A stretch of 64,000 nt of DNA, taken from NCBI RefSeq assembly GCF_001692325.1, contig NZ_LXKN01000066.1, positions 1-64,000 of the forward strand, given 5' to 3'. The DNA is from Rhizobium sp. AC27/96. Its GTDB lineage: Bacteria > Pseudomonadota > Alphaproteobacteria > Rhizobiales > Rhizobiaceae. Positions within the stretch are counted from its first letter, which is position 1. Each line of letters begins with the position of its first letter. A program made the position numbers and the translations under genes. Below, piece by piece: positions 35,979 to 45,024 of the stretch. The notes beneath the pieces were generated by a model. That model ran no database searches, was not told the origin of the DNA, and worked only from the letters and a program-made list of their open reading frames with translations.

Positions 35979-36874
35979 GCAACATGGCTTCCGAAACCTT
36001 CTGGCCGCAGGGCAAGCGATGTGCCGCCATCGTCTCGGTGATCTTCGACGACGGGCTCGATGCGGTTGCGCAGGCGCCTGATCTGGCAGCGCGCAGCAAG
36101 AGCTTTTCCGTTTGGCAATATGGTGCCACGCGCGGCGTCGAACGCCTTTGCAAGACATTTGCCGCCGCTGGCATATCGACAAGCTGGTTCGTACCCGGCA
36201 TCGTCGCGGAGAAACACGGGCAGCTTCTTCGCGATGTCGTCGCCGAACATCACGAGATCGAAAGCCACGGCTGGGCCTTCGAACGCTACGATGCCCTTGA
36301 GGCATCCGCTGCTATCGAGCTCCTCAAGCGTAGCCGCGATAGACTGAACTCGATTGCATCGAAAGACGTCTCCGGCTTCCGGCTGCCGGCGGGCAATTGG
36401 CCGCGCCATTTCGACCGGTTGTTGCTGGAAGCAGGCTATTCCTGGTCGGCATCGCTAAACGGTGACGACATGCCTTACAGCCATTCGTCGTCGCTGGTGG
36501 AAATCCCTGTCCATATCGAGCTCGAAGACCGGCCTTATTTCCAGTTCAACTTCACACCGGCCTTTCCCAAGGGGCAGAGCCGTATCCCCTCCTATGAGGC
36601 GGTGCTCGCCAATTGGATCGCCGAATTCGACGCCTATCGGAAATACGGGCTCTGTTACGTGCTGCAGCTTCGGCCCGAATGGACGGGAACACCCGGGCGG
36701 ATCGCTCTAGTCGAGGAATTGCTCCGCCACATCAGCAGCTTCGATGATGTCTGGCTGGCGACGGCGGCCGAGGTTGCCCGTTGGCATGGTGACAAGAGCA
36801 TCGTCGCGCCGGCCGAGCATCCGATCAACGTCTACGAAGCCTATTTCAGCGAGGAGCAGGCCGGTGAGCGATAA
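35975..36874 (+). CDS. Second polysaccharide-deacetylase-fold protein, degenerate metal site
   Basis: A 299-residue paralogue of the preceding protein. Motif 1 is IFDDGLD with Asp 25 and Asp 26. Motif 2 aligns as HHEIESHGWAFE: His 98 is kept but the second metal histidine is Phe 102. Motif 3 GFRLPAGNW (near 133) remains. The pair may form a heteromer in which this subunit is non-catalytic, or it may use another ligand. ATG 35975 overlaps the stop of its partner (ATGA), and its own end overlaps the next gene by 11 bases, so translation is coupled through the operon. Confidence 0.82.
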   Translation: MSNMASETFWPQGKRCAAIVSVIFDDGLDAVAQAPDLAARSKSFSVWQYGATRGVERLCKTFAAAGISTSWFVPGIVAEKHGQLLRDVVAEHHEIESHGWAFERYDALEASAAIELLKRSRDRLNSIASKDVSGFRLPAGNWPRHFDRLLLEAGYSWSASLNGDDMPYSHSSSLVEIPVHIELEDRPYFQFNFTPAFPKGQSRIPSYEAVLANWIAEFDAYRKYGLCYVLQLRPEWTGTPGRIALVEELLRHISSFDDVWLATAAEVARWHGDKSIVAPAEHPINVYEAYFSEEQAGER

Positions 36875-38225
36875 TCTGACCCGGACCCTCGCCGAGCACG
36901 TCTGTGCAACGCGCTTCGATGCTTTCCCGAGCCAGACGATCCACAAGGCGAAACTCCATATCCTCGATACGCTCGGCGCAGCCATCGCTGGATCGGCGTC
37001 GGGAGAAACCGGAGCGATGCTGGAAATGCTCCGCCTTCGCGGCACGGCAGGGCGTTCGCCACTTTGGGGGTTGCAGGTCTCGGCGGACGCAAGAACTGCC
37101 GCTCTCGTCAATGGCGTCTCGGCCCATGCCTACGAACTGGACGACAGCGGCGGCTGCGATCATTCTGGTGCCGTCGTTTTGCCCGCCGCGCTCGCGGCAC
37201 TCGGTGATCTCGACCATTCCTTCAGCGGGGCGGATTTGCTGCGCAGTGTCCTCCTTGGTTACGAGGTCGGCCGTCGCGTGCTGGAAGCAGTCGGCGGATA
37301 TGAGGAGCACAATGGTCTCGGATGGCATTCCACCGGAACCTGCGGCGCGTTTGGCGCCGCCGCCGCCGTCGGTGCCATGCTGAACCTCGATAGCGAAGCG
37401 ATGGCCTCGGCACTCGGTACGGCCTGCTCTTTTGCCGGCGGCACCTGGGCTTTCATTCACAATGGCAGCTCGGCCAAGAAACTTCATGCCGGCCGGGCCG
37501 CCGAAGGCGGCTTGATGGCCGCCTATCTGGCAAAGAGGGGTTTCGAGGGGCCGGACAGCGTCTTCGAAGCCGACCGCTGGGGAAGCTTTTTTGCGACCTT
37601 TGGTGCTGGACGGGGTGACCCGACCGCACTGGTTCAGGATTTCGGAGCCAACTGGCGGCTCAATCGCTGCTCGATCAAGCCGCACGCGACCTGCCGTGGC
37701 ACCCATGCAGCAATCGATGCGCTCGACCTCCTGCTGCAACGCCACGGTCTCACGGCTGGCGAGATTGCTGCGATCGAGGTCGATATCAGCCGTTTTCAAT
37801 ATGGCATGTGCGGCGGCAAGGTGGTCGAGTCCCGCGCGCAGGCACAGATGAGCCTGCCCTATGCGCTGGCTGCCCGGCTGCGCTACGGTAAGGTCTTCCT
37901 TGCCGAACTGGAAGAAGCGGCATGGTCGGCACCGGAGATCGGCCCTTTGCTCGATCGCATCGCCGTTCGGATCGATCCGACAATGAAGGATGAGGACGAG
38001 CCGGCGATTACCATCGTGACAGCCAATGGCGCGCGTGATCGTCTGGTCGTCGAATTCCCTTTGGGCGGACCGCAGAACCCGCTGAGCGACGAGCGGCTCA
38101 TCGGCAAATATGCCGACCTTGCCGGCATGGTTCTGCCTACCCCAAAGGTCGACGCCATAAGGGATTTCGTTCTCGGCCTGGAACATCAGAGCGACGCCCG
38201 CGGTCTGCTTGAGCTGCTTCAATAG
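36864..38225 (+). CDS. MmgE/PrpD-family protein (iminodisuccinate-epimerase-like)
   Basis: A 453-residue protein of the MmgE/PrpD family: helical domain start near residue 5, ILDTLGAAIAGSASG near 32, NGVSAHAYELDDSGG near 86, GWHSTGTCGAFGAAAAVGA near 154 and KPHATCRGTHAAIDA near 272. The family includes 2-methylcitrate dehydratase, cis-aconitate decarboxylase and the iminodisuccinate epimerase of Agrobacterium tumefaciens. The neighbouring C-N lyase makes the epimerase role attractive. The start is GTG 36864 with GAGGAG 7 bases upstream, overlapping the previous gene by 11 bases. The exact reaction is inferred from context. Confidence 0.85.
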   Translation: MSDNLTRTLAEHVCATRFDAFPSQTIHKAKLHILDTLGAAIAGSASGETGAMLEMLRLRGTAGRSPLWGLQVSADARTAALVNGVSAHAYELDDSGGCDHSGAVVLPAALAALGDLDHSFSGADLLRSVLLGYEVGRRVLEAVGGYEEHNGLGWHSTGTCGAFGAAAAVGAMLNLDSEAMASALGTACSFAGGTWAFIHNGSSAKKLHAGRAAEGGLMAAYLAKRGFEGPDSVFEADRWGSFFATFGAGRGDPTALVQDFGANWRLNRCSIKPHATCRGTHAAIDALDLLLQRHGLTAGEIAAIEVDISRFQYGMCGGKVVESRAQAQMSLPYALAARLRYGKVFLAELEEAAWSAPEIGPLLDRIAVRIDPTMKDEDEPAITIVTANGARDRLVVEFPLGGPQNPLSDERLIGKYADLAGMVLPTPKVDAIRDFVLGLEHQSDARGLLELLQ

Positions 38226-38272
38226 ACGACGCGCCCGGAACGGGCTTCTACCTTTCGAAAGGGAAGATCGAG

Positions 38273-39661
38273 ATGAGAAACCAGACGAGCACCACATGGT
38301 CCCCGCTGTTCAAGCAGGATGTTTCCAGGGATTTTCAGGATTTCCATGAATGCCTGGATCAGGACAAGCGCATTGCGCTGCATGACGTCGCCGGCTCTAA
38401 AGTTCATGCAGATATGCTGGCCCGCGCCGGTATCATCACGGCTGACGACAATGCGCAGATCCAGACGGGGCTTGACCGGATTGCCGAGGAAATGCGCTCC
38501 GGCGCATTCGAATGGAAAACCGAGCTCGAGGACGTTCACACGAATGTAGAGAACCGCCTTGTCGCGCTGATCGGCGATGCCGGCAAGAAGCTGCATACGG
38601 CCAGATCGCGCAACGATCAGGTGGCAACCGATATACGTCTCTATGCTCGTGAGCAGCTGGATCTGCTCGCTGACGATCTGAAGGTGCTGATCGGCGCCTT
38701 CGTTGATCTTGTCGAGCAGAATGCCGAGACGATCATGCCCGGTTTCACCCATCTGCAGGTGGCCCAGCCCGTCACCTTCGGCCATCATCTCATGGCCTAT
38801 GCGGAAATGTTCCTGCGCGATCTCGATCGCGTCAAGGCGGCGCGTGAGCGTCTCAATGTCTCGCCGCTGGGTGCGGCCGCCCTGGCTGGTACCGGCTATC
38901 CGATCGATCCCGAATATAGCGCGGCACAGCTCGGCTTTTCCGGCTCGTTCGCCAATTCCCTCGACGCGGTTTCGGACCGTGACTACGTCGTGGATGTCTG
39001 CAGCGCCGGCGCGCTGATCATGGGCCACCTGTCGCGTTTCAGCGAAGAGGTGATCCTCTGGTGCACGCCGATGTTCGATTTCATCGAGGTCGGCGATCAG
39101 TTCTGCACGGGATCCTCGATCATGCCGCAGAAGCGCAATCCTGATCTGGCCGAGCTTGTGCGCGGCAAGGCAGCTCGCGTCATCGGCAACCTCGCGTTTT
39201 CCGCGGCTCTCATGAAAAGCCAGCCGCTTGCCTTCAACAAGGACCAGCAGGAATCCAAGCCGCCATTGACGGACACGCTCGAAACCGTTCGCGGCGCCGT
39301 CAGCGTCACCGCCCAGATGATCCCGAGTATCACGGTCAAGCACAGCAGGATGCTGCTCGCCGCAAACCAGGGTTATTCGACCGCGACCGATCTGGCCGAT
39401 TATCTCGTCCGCGCCGGTCTGCCTTTCCGCGATGCGCATCATGCCGTCGCCGCCATCGTCGGCGCGGCTCGCGATAAGGCGTTGCCGACACTTTCAGAAC
39501 TTTCTCTGGCCGAGATGCAGACGTTTGCGCCCTTGGTTCGCGAAGATGTCTTCGAAGTGCTGACGGTCGAGGGGTCGGTCGCCAGCCGCGACCATCGGGG
39601 CGGGACGGCTCCAAGGCAGGTCAGGCTGGCCGTGGAGGCCATGCGCCGGGCGATCGCCTGA
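38273..39661 (+). CDS. Argininosuccinate-lyase-family C-N lyase
   Basis: A 462-residue lyase of the fumarase/aspartase superfamily, which eliminates fumarate from an N-substituted aspartate. Visible motifs are HTNVE (89-93), TARSRNDQ (109-116), MPGFTHLQ with the probable acid His 160, and the mobile signature loop GSSIMPQKRNPD (280-291) with catalytic Ser 281. The N-terminus lacks the LWGGRF of biosynthetic ArgH and reads WSPLF instead. With an MmgE/PrpD gene 47 bp upstream it resembles the iminodisuccinate or EDDS lyase branch: iminodisuccinate would give aspartate plus fumarate. A housekeeping arginine role is less likely in this operon. Confidence 0.85.
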   Translation: MRNQTSTTWSPLFKQDVSRDFQDFHECLDQDKRIALHDVAGSKVHADMLARAGIITADDNAQIQTGLDRIAEEMRSGAFEWKTELEDVHTNVENRLVALIGDAGKKLHTARSRNDQVATDIRLYAREQLDLLADDLKVLIGAFVDLVEQNAETIMPGFTHLQVAQPVTFGHHLMAYAEMFLRDLDRVKAARERLNVSPLGAAALAGTGYPIDPEYSAAQLGFSGSFANSLDAVSDRDYVVDVCSAGALIMGHLSRFSEEVILWCTPMFDFIEVGDQFCTGSSIMPQKRNPDLAELVRGKAARVIGNLAFSAALMKSQPLAFNKDQQESKPPLTDTLETVRGAVSVTAQMIPSITVKHSRMLLAANQGYSTATDLADYLVRAGLPFRDAHHAVAAIVGAARDKALPTLSELSLAEMQTFAPLVREDVFEVLTVEGSVASRDHRGGTAPRQVRLAVEAMRRAIA

Positions 39662-39738
39662 ACCGCGTCCGGTTGCCATTCGATCCGCATGCTTTAAAGC
39701 TTGTTGTTTCCGACAGCAGCGAGAAAGCCGGATAGGGA

Positions 39739-40650
39739 ATGGAGCCGAGATTCGATCATAACAGGCTGCCGCCATTGCAGACTTTGCAGACCTTTTCCGT
39801 GGTCGCGGAAACGGGAAGCTTCACGGCGGCGGCGGCCGAACTCAATCTCAGCCAAAGTGCGATCAGCAGACAGGTTCAGCAGCTCGAGCATTATTTCGGT
39901 TGCAGCCTGTTCGAGCGTCACACGCGTAAGGTCGCACTGACAGAGCGCGGAATGGCGCTGATCCCGATCGTCGACAGCTTGCTTGCTTCGTTGAAGACCT
40001 CTTTCGAGGCGACCCGCACGACGGTACGCTCCTTGACCATTCGCATGCCACCGACCTTCGCGCGCAAGTGGTTCCTGCCGCGCCTGCCGGATCTGCACAG
40101 CTACCATCCGGATCTGAACATCAATATCGATACGGCCTGGTTTCTACGTCCTACCTTCTCCGTCGGCGATATCGACATGCTGATCACCTACGGCAACGGC
40201 CATTGGCCGGGCATGGATGTCTTGCCGTTACTCGAGGAGCGGCTGACGCCAATGTGCTCTCCTCAACTGCTTCCAGCGCTTGGCGATCCGCCTGTTGTGG
40301 AGAAGCTGCAAAGCTGCGTTCTACTGCACTCCAACCCCCGTCACAGCGACTGGACGTTGTGGCTGCAGGCCGAAGGCGCCTATTCCTTCCAGGCGGTTCG
40401 CCACCAAGTCTTCGATACCCAGGATTTCGCCATGACGGCAGCGGCAAGCGGCTATGGCGTGACTATGGGAGATCTCGCCTTTTCGCAGCAGGATCTGGAG
40501 AGTGGCGAACTCGTCGCCCCCTTCGAGCGCATCATCGACAGCGGCTATGGCTATTACGCCCTCTGGCCCGCCCGTGCAGAGGCGCGCCAGAAGGTAAAGG
40601 CATTTTCGGATTGGCTCGGACATGCCTGCGGCACGACGCGGCTCACATAG
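39739..40650 (+). CDS. LysR-family regulator (GcvA-like)
   Basis: A 303-residue regulator: N-terminal helix-turn-helix (LQTFSVVAETGSFTAAAAEL and LSQSAISRQVQQLEHYFG, read separately, residues 14-52) with the GcvA-type continuation GCSLFERHTRKVALTERG. The effector domain has SLTIRMPPTFARKWFLPRL near 96. It follows the lyase gene by 77 bp on the same strand and is the likely regulator of the 32452-39661 operon through the inverted repeat at 32332-32354. The ligand may be an amino acid or dicarboxylate (inference). Confidence 0.9.
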   Translation: MEPRFDHNRLPPLQTLQTFSVVAETGSFTAAAAELNLSQSAISRQVQQLEHYFGCSLFERHTRKVALTERGMALIPIVDSLLASLKTSFEATRTTVRSLTIRMPPTFARKWFLPRLPDLHSYHPDLNINIDTAWFLRPTFSVGDIDMLITYGNGHWPGMDVLPLLEERLTPMCSPQLLPALGDPPVVEKLQSCVLLHSNPRHSDWTLWLQAEGAYSFQAVRHQVFDTQDFAMTAAASGYGVTMGDLAFSQQDLESGELVAPFERIIDSGYGYYALWPARAEARQKVKAFSDWLGHACGTTRLT

Positions 40651-40672
40651 GTTTCGACCGAGTCCGCCACCA

Positions 40673-41593
40673 TTAATCGACGATTTCAGGGACGACCGGA
40701 GGCGCGCCGCGCAATGGGCGACGGAAGATCTCCACGCAGGCCACGCCCGTCAGCGCAAGGCCGCCGCCGATGACGTGATAAAGATGCACCGGCTCGCCGA
40801 GCATGGTTATGGCGCCGAGCGCCGTGAAGACCGGCAGCAGGTTCATGAAGGCGGCGCAGCGGCTTGGCCCGAGGATTTGGACGCCACGGATCCACAGAAA
40901 TGGAAGCACGACAGAAGCCAGACCACCGGCATAGGCGATCAGCGGCAAGGTCTCGGCATTGAGTGACCGCATGGGTGCGGGTGTCGCGAGGAATGCCGGA
41001 AACATGATCGTCAAGGCGCAGATCGCCTGCATGTAGGTCGATTGCCAGCCGGCGACAGGAAGGTTCCATCGCTTCAGCAACACACCATAAAGTGCATAGA
41101 CCATCGCGGCTATGAGCATCAGCGGGTCACCTAGATGGATACCGTTTTGCACCAGTGCGCCGGGATCGCCGGCGCTGACCAGATAGATGAGCCCGACAAG
41201 CGACAGGATGCCGCCACCGACCATGCCGATAGTCGGGGTGTCCTTCAGCACGACGGCGCTCAGGGCAACCGTGAGCAATGGCGTCAGCGCCGTGAACACG
41301 GCCATGTTCGTCGCCGTAGTGGACTCTGCTGCCAGATAGGACAGGCTCTGGAACAGGCACATCGCCAGGAAACCGAGAATGGCGAACTGGCCGAGATGCG
41401 GCCAGATGACGGCGCGGCTTCGCCATGCGGGTGCGGCGACGAAGGTGCTCATCAGAAGCACCGCAAACAGCAACCGGTAGAATGTGATGGCCTCCGGTCC
41501 GATCGTGTGTGCGGACATTCTGGAAACGATGACGTTGCCGGACCACAGGATGATGGCGATGAGGGGATAGAGAAATGCGAGTTTGTTTTTCAT
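40673..41593 (-). CDS. EamA/DMT-family transporter
   Basis: A 306-residue membrane protein with about ten hydrophobic helices and two EamA repeats (start LAFLYPLIAIILWSGNVIVSR; second repeat near residue 160, MLIAAMVYALYGVLLKRW). Family members export metabolites such as amino acids. It is convergent with the LysR gene and divergent from an AraC gene at 41689 that probably controls it. The C-terminus is short. The substrate is unknown. Confidence 0.88.
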   Translation of the reverse strand: MKNKLAFLYPLIAIILWSGNVIVSRMSAHTIGPEAITFYRLLFAVLLMSTFVAAPAWRSRAVIWPHLGQFAILGFLAMCLFQSLSYLAAESTTATNMAVFTALTPLLTVALSAVVLKDTPTIGMVGGGILSLVGLIYLVSAGDPGALVQNGIHLGDPLMLIAAMVYALYGVLLKRWNLPVAGWQSTYMQAICALTIMFPAFLATPAPMRSLNAETLPLIAYAGGLASVVLPFLWIRGVQILGPSRCAAFMNLLPVFTALGAITMLGEPVHLYHVIGGGLALTGVACVEIFRRPLRGAPPVVPEIVD

Positions 41594-41688
41594 GATCGAT
41601 AACCGTGAACTGTCGTTGATATCGACGCTTATCGGTTCCGCTTTCGTCCGTATCGCTCTATACTGAACACAATTGTAGAGATTGGGAC

Positions 41689-42462
41689 ATGCAAGGCGAT
41701 CCGACTCAAAAACATCTGGATTTTCACGATACGCATCGCGCCATGGCTGCGATGGACATCAACTATCCGGACGGATCCTCGACCGGATGGCATTCCCACC
41801 CGCGCGGCCAGCTTCTCTATGCGATCGAGGGTGTGATGATCGTGCGTTCGGCGGAGGGTTCCTGGGTCGTGCCGCCGAGCCGGGCGCTGTGGTTGGCCGC
41901 CGGTTTGGAGCATGATGTGAGGATGTCGGGCGAGGTCAAGATCCGCACGGTCTTCATCGATGCAACGGCGATCCGGCACTTACCGGAAAAAAGCTGCGTC
42001 ATCGAGGTCTCGCCGCTATTGCGCGAGCTCATCGTTGCCGCCGTTGATGTTCCGCTCGATTATGAGGAAGGCAGCCGCGACGATCGGCTCATGCGGCTGG
42101 TCGCAGACGAGGTGCGTGTTTCAGACATACTGCCCGTGCACCTTCCCATGCCGGCGGACGCGCGCATCAAGCTGATCTGCGAAGCGGTGAGCGAAGATCC
42201 TTCCGACACTTCGACCGTTGGCGAATGGTCCGAACGGCTAAACGTGACCGCCAAGACCATCCATCGGTTGTTCAGCAAGGAAACGGGCATGAGCTTCGGG
42301 CGGTGGCGCGAACAGGCAAGGCTCTTGTTCGCACTGCGCCGGCTGGCCAATGGCGAGCGCGTCATCGATATCGCTTTCGATTGCGGCTATGCCAGCCAGA
42401 GCGCGTTTACCGCGATGTTTCGGCGGCATTTCGGAAAGCCGCCCTCCGAATTTTATCGCTAG
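41689..42462 (+). CDS. AraC-family regulator with N-terminal cupin domain
   Basis: A 257-residue regulator. The N-terminal cupin (GWHSHPRGQLLYAIEG near 28) binds a small ligand. The C-terminal double helix-turn-helix includes LNVTAKTIHRLFSKETGMSFGRWR and IDIAFDCGYASQSAFTAMFRRHFG, read in parts. It is divergent from the DMT transporter, and the arrangement suggests it activates that gene. A close architectural match lies at 45025. Confidence 0.9.
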   Translation: MQGDPTQKHLDFHDTHRAMAAMDINYPDGSSTGWHSHPRGQLLYAIEGVMIVRSAEGSWVVPPSRALWLAAGLEHDVRMSGEVKIRTVFIDATAIRHLPEKSCVIEVSPLLRELIVAAVDVPLDYEEGSRDDRLMRLVADEVRVSDILPVHLPMPADARIKLICEAVSEDPSDTSTVGEWSERLNVTAKTIHRLFSKETGMSFGRWREQARLLFALRRLANGERVIDIAFDCGYASQSAFTAMFRRHFGKPPSEFYR

Positions 42463-42483
42463 CTGTGATGAGCGGAAAAAAGC

Positions 42484-43077
42484 TCAGCCGTTTTTGATCC
42501 GCAATCCATCGAGAAAGGTCCGGAAAGCCTTGACCGCGCGTTTCGAGGTTGCCTCCGGATCATCGGAATTGGCGATCCACTGCGCGGCGCTGCTGCTGGC
42601 GGCATTAATAAGGCGGGCGCCGGCTTCCGGGTCCATGTCGACGATGATGCCGTCCTTGACAAGGTTGCGAAGGCTTTCGGCAACGGCGGTGATGCAGCCA
42701 TTGGCGCTCGGCCATCCCGAGGGATCACCGAGTACGGCCGGTCCGTCGCGGAACATGATGCGCTGGAGTTCTGGCTCGAGCGCCATCTGGACATATCCGA
42801 CATTCTCATCGATAAATCCCTGCCAGCGTGACGGCGCCTGGGACGAGATGGCACAGAGTCTCGCGGTCATTTCCGCATCGATCTCGCCGACAACAGCCTG
42901 CAGCAGGCCTTTCTTGTCGCCGAAATGATGATAGAGCGCGCCTCGCGTCAGTCCGGCCGCGGCCGTGAAATCGTCCATGGAGGCTTCGGCATAGCCGACG
43001 CTTCCAAATGCCTTTCGGCCCGCTGCCAGCAGCTTTGCCCGCGTCTCTGCAATCATTTCACTACGGGGCTTACGCAT
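42484..43077 (-). CDS. TetR-family repressor
   Basis: A 197-residue repressor: basic start RKPRSEMIAETRAKLL, helix-turn-helix YAEASMDDFTAAAGLTRGALYHHFGDKKGL (residues 29-58, read in parts), then the helical ligand domain. ACGGAG lies just before ATG 43077. It is divergent from the MFS exporter at 43199, with two identical-style palindromes between them. Repression of both genes and release by a pump substrate is the usual scheme. Confidence 0.92.
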   Translation of the reverse strand: MRKPRSEMIAETRAKLLAAGRKAFGSVGYAEASMDDFTAAAGLTRGALYHHFGDKKGLLQAVVGEIDAEMTARLCAISSQAPSRWQGFIDENVGYVQMALEPELQRIMFRDGPAVLGDPSGWPSANGCITAVAESLRNLVKDGIIVDMDPEAGARLINAASSSAAQWIANSDDPEATSKRAVKAFRTFLDGLRIKNG

Positions 43078-43095
43078 TTTTTCTCCGTCAACTCA

Positions 43096-43163
43096 CATAC
43101 GTCGCGTATATTAGTTGACATTCGCATGGTGCGCAATTACTTCATTCTCATACGCCGCGTATG
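43096..43163. promoter_or_regulatory. Two TetR operators flanking a -35 element
   Basis: CATACG-TCG-CGTATA (43096-43110) and CATACG-CCG-CGTATG (43149-43163) share the half-site CATACG with a 3-base centre; the second is a perfect palindrome. A consensus TTGACA (43115-43120) lies between them and reads toward the MFS gene. The placement in the TetR/MFS divergent spacer strongly suggests the binding sites of the 42484 repressor. Confidence 0.8.
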
Positions 43164-43198
43164 TGTATGGCGACTTCATTCAGTCAAGGATCGTTCCC

Positions 43199-44425
43199 AT
43201 GTCCAATCCGTACAGTGAAATCTTCCGGGCTCCAGGTGCCAAGGGTTTTTCGGCAGCCGGCTTTTTCGCTCGTCTGCCCATCGCCATGGCCCCCATCGGC
43301 ATCGTCGCGATGCTTTCGCAGACGCGTGGTGAATATTGGCTCGCCGGTGCCGTCTCGGCGACTTTCGCGCTCACCAATGCTCTCATTTCCCCGCAGATAT
43401 CGCGGCTTGTCGATCGGCGCGGCCAACGCGCGGTCGTCGCACCGGCAACCATTGTTTCCGTGCTCGCATTCGTTGTTCTCATCATCGCCTCAAATCAGAA
43501 TTGGCCGGTCTGGACGCTGTTTGCCTCGGCTTTTCTGTCTGCGGCCATGCCCAGCATTCCGGCGATGGTGCGTGCCCGCTGGACGGAAATCTTCCGCGAC
43601 CGCCCGGAGTTGAACACCGCCTTCGCGTTCGAATCCGCGGCCGACGAACTTGTCTATATTGCCGGCGCTTCCCTTTCGGTCGGCCTTGCCGTCTCGCTGT
43701 TTCCGGAAGCGGGAATGGTGATCAGCACGGCCTTCCTTGCACTCGGGACGACCGTCTTTCTCCTGCAACGCTCGACGGAGCCGAGGGTGCGCGGGCTTGA
43801 TTCAGATGGTCCCCAGCGTTCGGCAATCCGGCTTCGCCCGGTTCAGGTCATCACATTGGCTCTGATCTTCGTAGGCGCAACCTTCGCGACCGCAGAGGTG
43901 AGCGCTGTCGCAATCACCAAGGAGCTTGGTCAACCGGGTGCTGCAAGTCTGGTGATCGGGGTCTATGCCCTCGGTTCGTTTGTCGTCGGGCTGATCATCG
44001 GCGCGCTCAATCTCAAGGTGCCGCTGCACCGGCAGCTGCTGGTTGCCGTCGGTGTGCTTGCCCTGACGTCCTTGCCGCTTCTTGTCGCCGGCAGCTCGGT
44101 TGCCCTGCTCGCCTTCGCCGTCTTCCTCAGCGGTGTGGCGATCTCGCCGACCTTCATCACCGCCTTCGGCCTGATCGAGCGCCGCGTGCCGGAATCGATG
44201 CTGACCGAAGGCGTGACCTGGGTTATGACCGGCATCGGTATCGGCATGGCGCTCGGCGCTTTCCTCTCCGGTCTGGTGGTTGATAATTTTGGCCCGGCAA
44301 ATGGGTTCTGGGTATCCGTCCTGGCGAGCCTGGTGACCGTCGTGATCGTGGCACTCGGGCAGAACACCCTCTCGGGCAAGCGCGCATCGCCGGATGCAGC
44401 CTGCATCACCCAACCGGCCGAATGA
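43199..44425 (+). CDS. MFS transporter, probable efflux
   Basis: A 408-residue transporter with about 12 membrane helices. Helix 1 contains FFARLPIAMAPIGIVAML (near residue 20), and the loop SRLVDRRGQRAV (near 70) is the MFS motif A region. AAGGA is 8 bases before ATG 43199. An upstream open extension overlaps the operator region and is rejected. Control by the divergent TetR repressor suggests an exporter of a toxic compound. Confidence 0.88.
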   Translation: MSNPYSEIFRAPGAKGFSAAGFFARLPIAMAPIGIVAMLSQTRGEYWLAGAVSATFALTNALISPQISRLVDRRGQRAVVAPATIVSVLAFVVLIIASNQNWPVWTLFASAFLSAAMPSIPAMVRARWTEIFRDRPELNTAFAFESAADELVYIAGASLSVGLAVSLFPEAGMVISTAFLALGTTVFLLQRSTEPRVRGLDSDGPQRSAIRLRPVQVITLALIFVGATFATAEVSAVAITKELGQPGAASLVIGVYALGSFVVGLIIGALNLKVPLHRQLLVAVGVLALTSLPLLVAGSSVALLAFAVFLSGVAISPTFITAFGLIERRVPESMLTEGVTWVMTGIGIGMALGAFLSGLVVDNFGPANGFWVSVLASLVTVVIVALGQNTLSGKRASPDAACITQPAE

Positions 44426-44503
44426 GACCTTCTCTTACTAGCTGAACATCTCGGCCGCTCCGGGCGAGACGTAAAAATCCAGGCAGGGCGGATGCCGGCC
44501 AGT

Positions 44504-44923
44504 TCAATCCGGCATTCGCGAACCGAGATCCCGGTCCTGGGTTGTCCCTTCAAGCAGGTGGGTGAGTTCATCCACCAGGCAGATGCGATGGTCGCGAAAC
44601 TGGTAATAGGCAATCACCTTGAGGCGAATACGCTCGCCATTGATCTTCAAGGCCTCGGCGATGTGAACCGTTGCCGCGGAAACGCCATCGGTCACGAAAT
44701 GCTCGAAGCTGACGCTGCTTGAGGAGAGGCTCACCTGCAGCGCCTCGCTGTGATGGAGAAAGCCGGCATAGGCGAGCTCTTTGCCGTCGACCCGTTGAAT
44801 GTAATCCGGCGTCAGCAGCTCGGCATATTGCTCCGGCTTCGTCGCCGGGTTTGTGAAGGCGGCAAACATGCGCTGGAGCAGGTCATGAACTTCATCCTGC
44901 GTCATCACGTCTTCGGGTGTCAT
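44504..44923 (-). CDS. SnoaL/NTF2-like protein
   Basis: A 139-residue protein with the cone-shaped NTF2-like fold: an N-terminal helix (VHDLLQRMFAAFTN), LLTPDYIQRVDG near 39 and the strands VIAYYQFRDHRICLVDELTHLL near 102-123. Such proteins act as small isomerases, hydrolases or binding proteins. GGAG lies 7 bases upstream of ATG 44923. It is divergent from the AraC regulator at 45025, which may control it. The reaction is unknown. Confidence 0.8.
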   Translation of the reverse strand: MTPEDVMTQDEVHDLLQRMFAAFTNPATKPEQYAELLTPDYIQRVDGKELAYAGFLHHSEALQVSLSSSSVSFEHFVTDGVSAATVHIAEALKINGERIRLKVIAYYQFRDHRICLVDELTHLLEGTTQDRDLGSRMPD

Positions 44924-45024
44924 CGGTGTCTCCGTAAATTGTATGGGTTGGGAACACCTTGGATCTAGCTCACCCGCTTTTGCGCTGCTAACGTATTGGA
45001 GCCATTCAATACGGCTATGAGGCC

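Noticed and set aside
36846..38297. Antisense open frame opposite the MmgE/PrpD gene
   Set aside because: It lacks any motif and overlaps a gene with clear family signatures and coupled translation.
38273..39661. Biosynthetic argininosuccinate lyase ArgH
   Set aside because: The N-terminus lacks the LWGGRF start, and the gene ends a catabolic operon after an MmgE/PrpD gene. A C-N lyase on another N-substituted aspartate fits better, though activity is untested.
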